In this document: one piece after another, positions 7,358 through 15,146 of the stretch | Layout: each line of letters opens with the position of its first letter | How positions within the stretch are numbered: position 1 is the stretch's first letter | Origin: JABFWF01 sp035539135 | Lineage (GTDB): Bacteria > Pseudomonadota > Gammaproteobacteria > Xanthomonadales > Xanthomonadaceae | Length of the DNA: 64,000 nt | Direction: 5' to 3' | NCBI GenBank assembly: GCA_035539135.1 | Contig: DATLJD010000014.1 | Span: 62,001-126,000 of the forward strand | Position numbers and translations under genes: made by a program | The notes under the pieces: generated by a model | Seen by the model: the letters and a program-made list of their open reading frames with translations, nothing else | What the model was told of the DNA's origin: nothing | The model's database searches: none

Positions 7358-8119
7358 ATGCACGCGCCCATCGACCTCGCCGTGATCGGCGGCACCGGCG
7401 TCTACGCCCTGGCCGAACTGGAGCAGGCCGAGGCGCACATGCCCGACACCCGCTACGGGCCGCCGTCCGGCCCGGTGCGCGTCGGCACGCTCGCCGGTCG
7501 CCGGGTCGCCTTCCTCGCCCGCCACGGCGAGGGGCACAGCGTGCCGCCGCACCGCATCAACTACCGCGCCAACCTCGCCGCGCTGCAGCAGTTGGGCGCG
7601 CGCCGGGTGCTCGCTCTCAACACGGTCGGCGGCATCACCCCCGGTTACGCACCGCGCGCGCTGGCCTGCGTGGACCAGCTGATCGACTACACCTGGGGAC
7701 GGATCGCCACCCTGTGCGAGGAGGACGGCAGCGAGGTGCTGCACGTCGATTTCGGCGAGCCCTACACGCCCGCGCTGCGTCGCAGCATCCTCGACGCCGC
7801 GGCGCGCGCCGGCGTGGCGGTGGTGGACGGCGGCTGCTACGGCGCGACCCAGGGCCCGCGCCTGGAGACCCGGGCCGAGATCGCCCGCCTGCGCCGTGAC
7901 GGCTGCGACGTGGTCGGCATGACCGGGATGCCGGAAGCCAGCCTCGCGCGCGAACTCGGGCTCGACTACGCCAGCCTCGCGATCGTCGCCAACTGGGCGG
8001 CCGGCGCCGGGCCGGAGCCGGACGAGGTGATCACCCTCGACGAGGTGCTGGCCAACGTGAAGGCCGCCAGCGACGGCGTCGCGCGCCTGCTGCGGACGCT
8101 GGTCGCCGCGTCCGCCTGA
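7358..8119 (+). CDS. S-methyl-5'-thioinosine phosphorylase
   Basis: A 253-residue member of the purine nucleoside/MTA phosphorylase family. Visible motifs are the phosphate loop IGGTGVY, RHGEGHSVPPHRINYRAN, the nucleoside-binding segment YGATQGPRLET and the MTGMPEA/ANWAAG region. Family knowledge: in Pseudomonas and Xanthomonas relatives this subgroup cleaves methylthioinosine, made by deamination of methylthioadenosine from polyamine synthesis, into hypoxanthine and methylthioribose-1-phosphate. The nagZ-linked position is the same as in Pseudomonas. Specificity for methylthioinosine rather than methylthioadenosine is inferred from subgroup and from the adjacent hpt. Confidence 0.88.
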   Translation: MHAPIDLAVIGGTGVYALAELEQAEAHMPDTRYGPPSGPVRVGTLAGRRVAFLARHGEGHSVPPHRINYRANLAALQQLGARRVLALNTVGGITPGYAPRALACVDQLIDYTWGRIATLCEEDGSEVLHVDFGEPYTPALRRSILDAAARAGVAVVDGGCYGATQGPRLETRAEIARLRRDGCDVVGMTGMPEASLARELGLDYASLAIVANWAAGAGPEPDEVITLDEVLANVKAASDGVARLLRTLVAASA

Positions 8120-8179
8120 TCGCGCCGACGCGACCCGCCGCCGGCGGCCAGGCGCCCGCTGCCACCTGTGGTCACCCCC

Positions 8180-8207
8180 TTGCGCGCGTTCAGCAGCCGT
8201 GCATACT
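8180..8207 (+). promoter_or_regulatory. Candidate promoter of the cold-shock gene
   Basis: TTGCGC (8180-8185) and CATACT (8202-8207) are 16 bp apart and would give a leader of about 60 nt before the ATG at 8276, with a GAGG ribosome site in it. The match to consensus is moderate. Confidence 0.35.
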
Positions 8208-8275
8208 CGCGGCGTGCGTTCAGGCCGCCCCGCGCCGGCGCACCGCCCGCATCCACCATAGAGGTCAGCATCGTT

Positions 8276-8482
8276 ATGCAGTACGGCACCGTGAAGTGGT
8301 TCAACGACGCCAAGGGCTTCGGATTCATCGCCCCCGAAGACGGCAGCGCCGACGTGTTCGTGCATTACTCGGCGATCAATTCCAAGGGCTTCCGCAGCCT
8401 GCAGGAAGGTCAGCGCGTCAGCTACGAGGTGGTGCAGGGCCCGAAGGGCGCGCAGGCCGCCGGCGTGACCCCCGCCGCCTGA
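8276..8482 (+). CDS. Cold-shock-domain protein (CspA family)
   Basis: A 68-residue single cold-shock domain that binds single-stranded RNA/DNA. RNP1 is KGFGFI (13-18) and RNP2 is DVFVHY (26-31); the basic and aromatic face KWFN is intact. It is monocistronic: a candidate promoter lies about 70 nt upstream and a strong terminator follows within 25 nt. Whether it is cold-inducible cannot be seen; the leader is shorter than that of E. coli cspA. Confidence 0.95.
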   Translation: MQYGTVKWFNDAKGFGFIAPEDGSADVFVHYSAINSKGFRSLQEGQRVSYEVVQGPKGAQAAGVTPAA

Positions 8483-8503
8483 GCGAGCGCGCCACCAGAC
8501 TTC

Positions 8504-8534
8504 GAAAAGCCCCGCTCCGGCGGGGCTTTTTTTT
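8504..8534. terminator. Bidirectional intrinsic terminator
   Basis: AAAAGCCCCGC-TCCG-GCGGGGCTTTT followed by further Ts. The A-rich flank on the left lets it serve the convergent ligase gene as well as the cold-shock gene. Confidence 0.9.
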
Positions 8535-10120
8535 CAGCGGGCCAGCGCGCGCAGCGCGTCCACCCGGTCCGCTTCCGCCGCCGGCTTGTCGTGCCGCCAG
8601 CGCAGGATCCGCGGGAAGCGCACCGCCAGCCCCGACTTGTGCCGGGTGCTGCGGTTGACCGCCTCGAAGCCGAGTTCGAACACCTGCGCCGCGCGCACCG
8701 AGCGCACCGGGCCGAAGCGCTGCACGGTGTTGGCGCGGATCCACTGGTCGAGGGCGAGGATCTCCCGGTCGTCCAGTCCCGAATACGCCTTCGCCACCGG
8801 CACCAGCGCGTCGCCGTCCCACAGCGCGAAGGTGTAGTCGGTGTACAGCGTGCTGCGGCGGCCGTGGCCGGACTGCGCGTACACCAGCACCGCGTCCACG
8901 GTGAGCGGATCGATCTTCCACTTCCACCAGTCGCCGCGGCGGCGGCCGACCCGGTACGGCGAATCCAGGCGCTTGAGCATCAGCCCCTCGACGCCGCGCG
9001 CGCGCGCGTCCAGCCGCAGCCGGCCGGCAGCGGGCCAGTCGGCCGCCGCCACCCGCGGCGAGGCGACGATGCGCGGGTCGGCGTGCGCGGCCAGCAGCGA
9101 TTCGAGTCGGGCGCGGCGTTCGGCCAAGGGGCGTTCGCGCAGGTCCTCGCCGCCGCTTTCCAGCAGGTCGTAGGCGAGCACCCGCGCGGGCGCCTGCGCC
9201 AGCAGTTTCGGTCCCGGCTTGCGGCGCTGGATGCGCGGCTGCAGGGCGGTGAACGGCAGCGGCGCGTCGCCCGCGTCCCAGGCGAGCAGCTCGCCGTCGA
9301 GCACGGTGCCGGGCGGCAGCGACGCCGCCGCGGCCTCGATCTCGGGAAAGCGCCCGTCCAGCCGTTCCTCGCCGCGCGACCACAGCGCGATCTCGCCCTC
9401 GCGCCGGATCAGCTGCAGGCGGATGCCGTCCCACTTCCATTCCAGCAGCCAGTCGCCGATGTCGCCGAGCGATTCCGGCGCGGCCTCCAGCGGCGAGGCG
9501 AGGAAGAACGGGTAGGGCTGCGCGCGGTCGCCGGGCAGCTCTTCGGGCGAGAGCAGGTCGCGCAGGAACGCGGGGGAGGGCGCCCACGCGCCGAGCATGC
9601 GCTGCGCGATGCGGGCGATGTCCACGCCCGACAGCTCGGCCAGCGCCTGCTGCACCAGCCGCTGCGACACGCCGACGCGCAGGGCACCGGTCAGCAGCTT
9701 GTTGAACACCAGCCGCTCGTCGAACGGCAGCGCGCGCCAGCCGGCGATCACCGCCTCGCGCCGGCGCGGCGGCTCGGTGCCGGCGACCGGCAACAGGCGT
9801 TGCTCGATCCATGCCGACAGCGGCGCGTCGTCGGCGTCCGGCGGGTCGTCGAGCAACAGCGCCAGGGTTTCGGCGAGGTCGCCGACGTGCGCGTGGCATT
9901 CGTCCACCAGCCACGCGGGCTGGCCGCTCTCGGCGACGATCCAGTCGCGCAGTTCGGTGCTGTTGGCGATCCGCGCGAGCTTGTTGCCCGACAGCAGCCA
10001 CAGCGCCCAGGTCGCGTCCTCCGGGGGCGCATCGCGGAAATACGCGATCAGGGCGGCGCGCTTGTCGCCGGTGCCGGTGCTGCGGTCCAGCGCGCGGTAG
10101 AGGGCGGCGAAGCGGCGCAT
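8534..10120 (-). CDS. ATP-dependent DNA ligase
   Basis: A 528-residue ligase of the bacterial repair type that travels with a metallo-beta-lactamase-fold exonuclease. An N-terminal helical DNA-binding domain (about 1-190) is followed by the adenylation domain with the AMP-accepting Lys229 in EWKWDGIR, and a C-terminal OB domain (WWKWKIDPLTVDAV). The start MRRFAALYRAL is 7 nt after the exonuclease stop, so the pair is an operon. Family knowledge: such ligases are grouped with exonuclease, DEXH helicase and a PdeM-type phosphoesterase in a DNA-damage cassette; only two of the four are here. Confidence 0.92.
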   Translation of the reverse strand: MRRFAALYRALDRSTGTGDKRAALIAYFRDAPPEDATWALWLLSGNKLARIANSTELRDWIVAESGQPAWLVDECHAHVGDLAETLALLLDDPPDADDAPLSAWIEQRLLPVAGTEPPRRREAVIAGWRALPFDERLVFNKLLTGALRVGVSQRLVQQALAELSGVDIARIAQRMLGAWAPSPAFLRDLLSPEELPGDRAQPYPFFLASPLEAAPESLGDIGDWLLEWKWDGIRLQLIRREGEIALWSRGEERLDGRFPEIEAAAASLPPGTVLDGELLAWDAGDAPLPFTALQPRIQRRKPGPKLLAQAPARVLAYDLLESGGEDLRERPLAERRARLESLLAAHADPRIVASPRVAAADWPAAGRLRLDARARGVEGLMLKRLDSPYRVGRRRGDWWKWKIDPLTVDAVLVYAQSGHGRRSTLYTDYTFALWDGDALVPVAKAYSGLDDREILALDQWIRANTVQRFGPVRSVRAAQVFELGFEAVNRSTRHKSGLAVRFPRILRWRHDKPAAEADRVDALRALAR

Positions 10121-10127
10121 CGCGTCG

Positions 10128-11201
10128 TCAGTCCTCGCCGCCGTAGCCGGTGCGGAACGATTCGGCGGCGATGCCCGCCTCGCACAGCGCGCGCACGATC
10201 GGATCGGTGTTGCCGTGGGTGGCGATGATCCGGCGCGCGCCGGTTTCGCGGACGGTCCGCAACAGGGCCGGCCAGTCGGCATGGTCGGAGACCGCGAAAC
10301 CGCGATCCACGTTGCGCCGCCGGCGGTTGCCGCGGATGCGCATCCAGCCGGAGGCGAAGCCGTGCTGCGCGCGCCGGAAGCGGCGCATCCACGGACTGCC
10401 CGCCGCCGACGGCGGCGCCAGCACCAGCTCGCCGGCGTAGTCGCGCTTCGCCCACGGTTCGCTGACCGGCTCGGTCGCGAGCATGGCGATGCCGCAGTCG
10501 CGGTAGACCTGCACGCCGGCGGCGATCGTGCCGTGCGCCAGCGCGGGGCGGTCGGTCCACGCCACCAGCTCGGCGAGCAGCCGCTGCGCCTTGCCCAGCG
10601 CGTAGCAGAACAGCACCGCAGCCTCGCCGCGCGCCGCGCACTCGTCGCGCCAGGCGACGATGTCGCGCGCGACCTCGGGCGTGTCGGGCCAGCGGTACAC
10701 CGGCAGGCCGAAGGTGGCCTCGGTGACGAAGACGTCGCAGGGCACCACCTCGAAGGGCGCGCAGGTCGGGTCCGGCTGGCGCTTGTAGTCGCCCGACACC
10801 ACCCACGTTTCGCCGCCACCCTCGATGCGCACCTGCGCCGAGCCCAGCACGTGCCCGGCCGGATGCAGCGAGACGCGAACGCCGCCGAGGTCGAAGGGCT
10901 CGCCGTACGCGTGGGGCAGGTAGCGCTGTTCGCCCAGCCGCCACTGCAGGATCGGCAGGCCCTCGCGGGCGAGATGGTATTCGCCCATGCCCGGCCGCGC
11001 GTGGTCGCCGTGGCCGTGGGTGATGACCGCGCGCGGCACCGGCAGCCAGGGATCGATGTGGAAGTCGCCGCGCGGGCAGTACAGGCCTTCCGGTCGCAGC
11101 ACCACCAGATCGTCCGCTCGCGCGGTGCCGTCGCCCGCGCCTTCGCGGAACGGCGCCTGCTGCCATTTCGGGATCTGGTCGGACAGGTGCGGATGCGGCA
11201 T
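10128..11201 (-). CDS. Ligase-associated DNA exonuclease (MBL fold)
   Basis: A 357-residue metallo-beta-lactamase-fold nuclease with the metal motif THGHGDH (61-67), downstream metal ligands in HPAGHVLGSAQ and VVSGDYKR, and a beta-CASP-like C-terminal half ending with the conserved HADW and THGN segments. It resembles the mRNA 3'-processing nuclease family and belongs to the subgroup encoded next to ATP-dependent DNA ligases. The start MPHPHLSDQIPKW is preferred over upstream in-frame codons because it gives the family N-terminus. It is the first gene of the pair and faces aidB across 252 bp that contain a large inverted repeat. Confidence 0.88.
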   Translation of the reverse strand: MPHPHLSDQIPKWQQAPFREGAGDGTARADDLVVLRPEGLYCPRGDFHIDPWLPVPRAVITHGHGDHARPGMGEYHLAREGLPILQWRLGEQRYLPHAYGEPFDLGGVRVSLHPAGHVLGSAQVRIEGGGETWVVSGDYKRQPDPTCAPFEVVPCDVFVTEATFGLPVYRWPDTPEVARDIVAWRDECAARGEAAVLFCYALGKAQRLLAELVAWTDRPALAHGTIAAGVQVYRDCGIAMLATEPVSEPWAKRDYAGELVLAPPSAAGSPWMRRFRRAQHGFASGWMRIRGNRRRRNVDRGFAVSDHADWPALLRTVRETGARRIIATHGNTDPIVRALCEAGIAAESFRTGYGGED

Positions 11202-11286
11202 TGCCTGAGTGTCGCGGGCCCGGCGTGAAGCAGGGGGGACGCGTCGCCGAAGCGCCGATGTCCCGGCGCGCTTTGCCGCCGTCCGG

Positions 11287-11375
11287 GCCGGGGCCTGCTC
11301 CGAGCGCGGCATGGATGGCACGCGGCCGCGCATCGGGAGCAGGACAGCGCACCAAGCGGCGGAGCAGGCCCCGGC
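11287..11375. repeat. Inverted repeat with perfect 16-bp arms
   Basis: GCCGGGGCCTGCTCCG (11287-11302) is exactly complementary to 11360-11375. The 57-nt interior carries GGCATGGATGGC, a core also seen inside the repeats at 4880 and 5103, so this may be a related element. It lies between the divergent exonuclease and aidB genes. Confidence 0.75.
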
Positions 11376-11453
11376 TCGGGCGGCGGCCCTTCCGAAGCGG
11401 ACGCCTCCCGGTACCGGTTTGCGCCAGAATCAGCGGCGCCTCGGAGGACCGCC

Positions 11454-13088
11454 ATGCCCGAACTGCCGCCGTTCGAGACCCACGTGGTCGCCAACCAGCC
11501 GCCGGAGTTCGCGCCGCGCGACCTGTGGGCGGACGACGCCGCGCTGCGCGAGGGCGTGCGGCGCGAGGGCGCGCAGGACTTCGCCGCGCGCCTGGCGGAG
11601 TACGGCGCGCTCGCCGGCGACGCGCTGTACGGCCTGTCCTTCGACGCCCACCGCGACCGCCCACGCCTGCGCACGCACGACCGCTTCGGCGCGCGCGTGG
11701 ACCGGGTCGAGTTCCATCCCAATTACCACGCACTGATGCGCGCGGCGATCGAGCACGGCGTCGCCGGCCTGTCCTGGCACGATCCGCGGCCGGGCGCGCA
11801 CGTCGCGCGCGCGGCGCTCAGCTACCTGCACCACCAGGTGGAACCCGGCACCAGCTGCCCGCTGACGATGACCCACGCGGCGGTGCCGGTGCTGCGGCGC
11901 GAACCGGCGCTGGCCGAATGGGCCGACAAGGCCGCCGCGCCGCACTACGACCCGCGCGAGGTGCCGATCGCGGCGAAGCAGGGCGTCACCCTCGGCATGG
12001 GCATGACCGAGAAGCAGGGCGGCAGCGACGTACGCGCCAACACCACCGTCGCCACGCCGCAAGGCGACGGCAGCTACGCGCTGGTCGGCCACAAGTGGTT
12101 CTTCTCCGCACCGATGTCCGACGGCTTCCTGGTGCTGGCGCAGGCGCCGGGCGGCCTGACCTGTTTTCTGCTGCCGCGGCGGCTCGACGACGGCGCGAAG
12201 AACGCCTTCCGCCTGCTGCGCCTGAAGGACAAGCTCGGCGACTGGAGCAACGCGTCGTCCGAGATCGAGTTCACCGGCGCGCGCGCCTGGCGGATCGGCG
12301 AGGAAGGGCGCGGCATCGCGACCATCCTCGAGATGGTGATGCTGACCCGGCTGGACTGCATGCTCGGCGCGGCGGCGGAGATGCGCATGGCGCTGGCGCA
12401 GGCGATCCACCACTGCCGGCACCGCCGCGCCTTCGGCAAGCGCCTCGTCGAGCAGCCGCTGATGCGCAACGTGCTCGCCGACCTGGCGCTGGAAGCCGAG
12501 GCCGCGCTGGCGCTGGCGCTGCGGGTCGCGCGCGCGGTCGACGCCGCGCCGCACGATGCGCGCGAAGCCGCCTTCGCCCGCATCGCCACCGCGATCGGCA
12601 AGTACTGGACCTGCAAGCGCGCGCCGGCCTTCGTCAACGAGGCGCAGGAGTGCCTGGGCGGCGCCGGCTACATCGAGGAGTCGCTGCTGTCGCGCCTGTA
12701 TCGGCAGGCGCCGTTGAACTCGATCTGGGAAGGCAGCGGCAACGTCCAGTGCCTGGACGTGCTGCGCGCGCTGGCGAAGGAGCCCGCGACCGGCGCCGCG
12801 TTGCGCGCCGAACTGGAAGCCGCCCAGGGCCGCGACAGCGACTACGACATGGCGGTGCTGCCGCTGCTCGGCGGGCTGGAGCAGGGCGCCGGCGACGAGG
12901 CCGGCGCGCGGGCCCTGGTGGAATGGCTGGCGCTCGCGTTGCAGGCCAGCGTGCTGCTGCGCGCCGGCAGCCCGGCCGCGCCGGCGTTCTGCCGCAGCCG
13001 GCTTGGCGCCGCGCACGGGCTGGCCTTCGGCACCCTGCCGGGCGACCTCGACTTCGGCGCGCTCATCGCCCGCGCGCTGCCCGCCTGA
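11454..13088 (+). CDS. aidB: AidB-like acyl-CoA dehydrogenase-family flavoprotein
   Basis: A 544-residue flavoprotein of the AidB branch of acyl-CoA dehydrogenases (E. coli AidB 541 aa). AidB is part of the adaptive response to alkylating agents, binds DNA and is thought to protect or inactivate alkylating compounds. Visible family features are GMGMTEKQGGSDVRAN in the FAD region, LKDKLGDWSNASSEIEF, RHRRAFGK and the C-terminal LYRQAPLNSIWEGSGN. A GGAGG ribosome site precedes the ATG. It is followed closely by the ASRT-family gene, so it may be the first gene of that operon, or the promoter at its front may also serve the DNA-repair response. Confidence 0.9.
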   Translation: MPELPPFETHVVANQPPEFAPRDLWADDAALREGVRREGAQDFAARLAEYGALAGDALYGLSFDAHRDRPRLRTHDRFGARVDRVEFHPNYHALMRAAIEHGVAGLSWHDPRPGAHVARAALSYLHHQVEPGTSCPLTMTHAAVPVLRREPALAEWADKAAAPHYDPREVPIAAKQGVTLGMGMTEKQGGSDVRANTTVATPQGDGSYALVGHKWFFSAPMSDGFLVLAQAPGGLTCFLLPRRLDDGAKNAFRLLRLKDKLGDWSNASSEIEFTGARAWRIGEEGRGIATILEMVMLTRLDCMLGAAAEMRMALAQAIHHCRHRRAFGKRLVEQPLMRNVLADLALEAEAALALALRVARAVDAAPHDAREAAFARIATAIGKYWTCKRAPAFVNEAQECLGGAGYIEESLLSRLYRQAPLNSIWEGSGNVQCLDVLRALAKEPATGAALRAELEAAQGRDSDYDMAVLPLLGGLEQGAGDEAGARALVEWLALALQASVLLRAGSPAAPAFCRSRLGAAHGLAFGTLPGDLDFGALIARALPA

Positions 13089-13131
13089 GGCCTGCACGTG
13101 CCCTTTGCGCCGCGCCTGCTACCTGTGGCGC

Positions 13132-13509
13132 ATGGACGCACCGATTGGACGCACCCGCTGGGCGATCGCCGAGGGCTACATCCCGGGCCGCAGCCACGGC
13201 CCGGCGCCCGAGCTGGAAAGCCACGAAGCCTGCTGCATCCTCAACGCCAACGACCGCGACGCCAACATCGCGATCACCATCTACTTCGAGGACCGCGAGC
13301 CCGCCGGCCCCTACCGGCTGGCGGTGCAGGCGCGGCGCACCCGCCACCTGCGCTTCAACGCGCTGCAGGAGCCCGAGCCGATCCCGAAGGACACGCCCTA
13401 CGCCAGCGTGATCGAGTCGGACGTGCCCGTGGTGGTGCAGCACACGCGGCTGGATTCGCGCCAGGCCGAGAACGCGCTGATGACGACGATCGCCTTCGCC
13501 GGCGATTGA
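13132..13509 (+). CDS. ASRT-family protein 1 (sensory-rhodopsin-transducer-like)
   Basis: A 125-residue beta-sandwich protein closely resembling the Anabaena sensory rhodopsin transducer: IGRTRWAIAEGYIPG at the start, CCILNANDRDANI, the YFEDREPAGPYRL segment, RRTRHLRFN, and the family signature VVVQHTRLDSRQAENAL near the end. ASRT is a soluble tetramer that binds the cytoplasmic face of a sensory rhodopsin; relatives in bacteria without rhodopsin have been proposed to be sugar-binding sensors in carbohydrate operons. No rhodopsin gene is present here, and the neighbours (aldonolactone oxidase, debranching-type glucosidase) fit the sugar-sensor idea. It starts 43 bp after aidB and ends 5 bp before the oxidase. 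Confidence 0.85.
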   Translation: MDAPIGRTRWAIAEGYIPGRSHGPAPELESHEACCILNANDRDANIAITIYFEDREPAGPYRLAVQARRTRHLRFNALQEPEPIPKDTPYASVIESDVPVVVQHTRLDSRQAENALMTTIAFAGD

Positions 13510-13514
13510 GCGCC

Positions 13515-14708
13515 ATGGGCGAGCCGTGGCGCAACTGGTCGGGCAGCATCGCCAGCCGCCCGCGCCGGATCGCCAGCCCGCGCGACGACGGGGAAGTCGC
13601 GGCGCTGGTGCGGGAGACCGCCGCGCGCGGTGGTGTCCTCCGCGCAGTGGGCGCTGGGCATTCCTCCAGCGAGATCGTGGGGTGCGACGACACGCTGGTG
13701 TCGCTGCGCCACTTCGCCGGCATCGTCGAGGCCGATCCCAACGCCGGCGAGGCGGTGGTCGGCGCGGGCAGCACCCTGGACGAGCTCGGCGCGCAACTGT
13801 ACGAGCGCGACCTCGCCCTGCCCAACTACGGCGACGTCGCCACCCAGACCATCGGCGGCGCGGTCGGCACCGGCACCCACGGCAGCGGCCGCCTGCAGCC
13901 GAACCTGTCGCGGATGCTGGTCGGCGTCACCCTCGTGGACGGCAACGGCGAACTGCGCACCATCACCCGCGAGCGCGGGGACGAGCTGCTCGCCGCGCGG
14001 GTCGCGCTGGGCACGCTCGGCGTGTTCCTGTGGATGCGGCTCGCGCTGGTGCCGAGCTTCGACGTCGAGCGCCGCGAGTACGCGATCGCCACCGACGCCG
14101 CGCTCGCGCAGCTGCCGGAACTGGTCGAAGACAACCGCAGCTTCGACTTCTACTGGTATCCGCGCCGCGACGACATCAAGCTGCGGCTGGTCAACCCGGT
14201 CGGTGGCGGCAGCACCCCGCGCGATGCGCGCCTGCTGACGAAGACCGACGGCTACGGCCACGTCGTCATCCCCACCCACACCAACATCCCGCACCGCTTC
14301 GAGGAATGCGAATACGCGCTGCCGGCGGAGGCAGGCGTCCCCTGTTTCCAGGCGGTGCGCGCGCGGGTCAAGGCGCGCTGGCGCCATATCGCCGGCTGGC
14401 GCGTGCTGTACCGCACGGTGCGCGCCGACGATGCCTTCCTCAGTCCCGCCCACGGCCGCGACACGGTGACCATCTCGCTGCACCAGAACCGCACGCTGCC
14501 CTGGCGCGAATACTTCGACGACCTCGAGCCGGTGTTCCTCGCGCACGGCGGGCGCCCGCACTGGGCGAAGAAGCACAACCAGCGCGCCGCGACCCTGGCG
14601 CCGCGCTACCCGCGATGGGGCGACTTCGCCCGCGTGCGCGCCGCCTTCGATCCGCGGGGCGTGCTGCTCACGCCCTACCTGCGCGAGCTGCTGGGCGTTC
14701 CCGCATGA
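13515..14708 (+). CDS. FAD-dependent aldonolactone/sugar oxidase
   Basis: A 397-residue member of the D-arabinono-1,4-lactone / L-gulonolactone oxidase group. The N-terminal FAD-binding (PCMH-type) domain includes AVGAGHSSSE with His49, the position of covalent FAD attachment in this group, and TIGGAVGTGTHGSG. The C-terminal ALO domain has HWAKKHN at 349-355, the substrate-site motif of the family. These enzymes oxidise sugar lactones or alditols with oxygen. It is flanked on both sides by ASRT-family genes, overlapping the second by 4 bases (ATGA). The actual substrate is unknown; the lack of a signal peptide puts it in the cytoplasm. Confidence 0.85.
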   Translation: MGEPWRNWSGSIASRPRRIASPRDDGEVAALVRETAARGGVLRAVGAGHSSSEIVGCDDTLVSLRHFAGIVEADPNAGEAVVGAGSTLDELGAQLYERDLALPNYGDVATQTIGGAVGTGTHGSGRLQPNLSRMLVGVTLVDGNGELRTITRERGDELLAARVALGTLGVFLWMRLALVPSFDVERREYAIATDAALAQLPELVEDNRSFDFYWYPRRDDIKLRLVNPVGGGSTPRDARLLTKTDGYGHVVIPTHTNIPHRFEECEYALPAEAGVPCFQAVRARVKARWRHIAGWRVLYRTVRADDAFLSPAHGRDTVTISLHQNRTLPWREYFDDLEPVFLAHGGRPHWAKKHNQRAATLAPRYPRWGDFARVRAAFDPRGVLLTPYLRELLGVPA

Positions 14709-15085
14709 ACGGGCGCGCGCCGATCGGCCGGCGGCGCTGGGCGGTTTCCGCCGGCTGCGCGCCCTCGCGCGCGACCGGGCCGGAGCCGGAAATGGGCAGC
14801 TTCGACCTGCTGTGCCTGCTCAACGCCGGCGACGCCATCGCCAACGTGCGCATGCGCGTGCTGTACGCCGAACACGGCCCGCCGGACGTCTACCGGCTGG
14901 TCGTCGCGCCGCGGCGGGTGCGCCAGTTGCGCATCAACGACCTGATCTTCCCGGAGGCGGTACGCCTGGACACGCCCTACGGCCTGCTGCTGGACAGCGA
15001 CGTGCCGGTGGTCGTGCAGTTCGGCCGCCAGGACACGCGGCAGGCGCAGAACGCGGGCATGCTCGCCACCGCCTGGCCGGGTTGA
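14705..15085 (+). CDS. ASRT-family protein 2 (divergent paralogue)
   Basis: A 126-residue paralogue of the protein encoded at 13132. Shared positions include IGRRRWAV, GPEPEM, LCLLNAGDAIANV, VYRLVV, RRVRQLRIND and VVVQFGRQDTRQAQNA. The family signature is altered: QHTRLDSRQ has become QFGRQDTRQ and GYIP has become GCAP, so the ligand pocket or partner surface probably differs. It overlaps the oxidase by 4 bases and is therefore translationally coupled to it. It may form mixed oligomers with ASRT 1 or bind a different sugar; neither can be decided here. Confidence 0.8.
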   Translation: MNGRAPIGRRRWAVSAGCAPSRATGPEPEMGSFDLLCLLNAGDAIANVRMRVLYAEHGPPDVYRLVVAPRRVRQLRINDLIFPEAVRLDTPYGLLLDSDVPVVVQFGRQDTRQAQNAGMLATAWPG

Positions 15086-15146
15086 CCGGGCGTGCACGCG
15101 CGGGCGGCTATTCCATCGCCATGACCGCACGCATCCCGCGCGCCTG

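Noticed and set aside
13132..15085. A light-sensing system based on the ASRT resemblance
   Set aside because: There is no rhodopsin or carotenoid gene in the window, and the neighbours are sugar enzymes.
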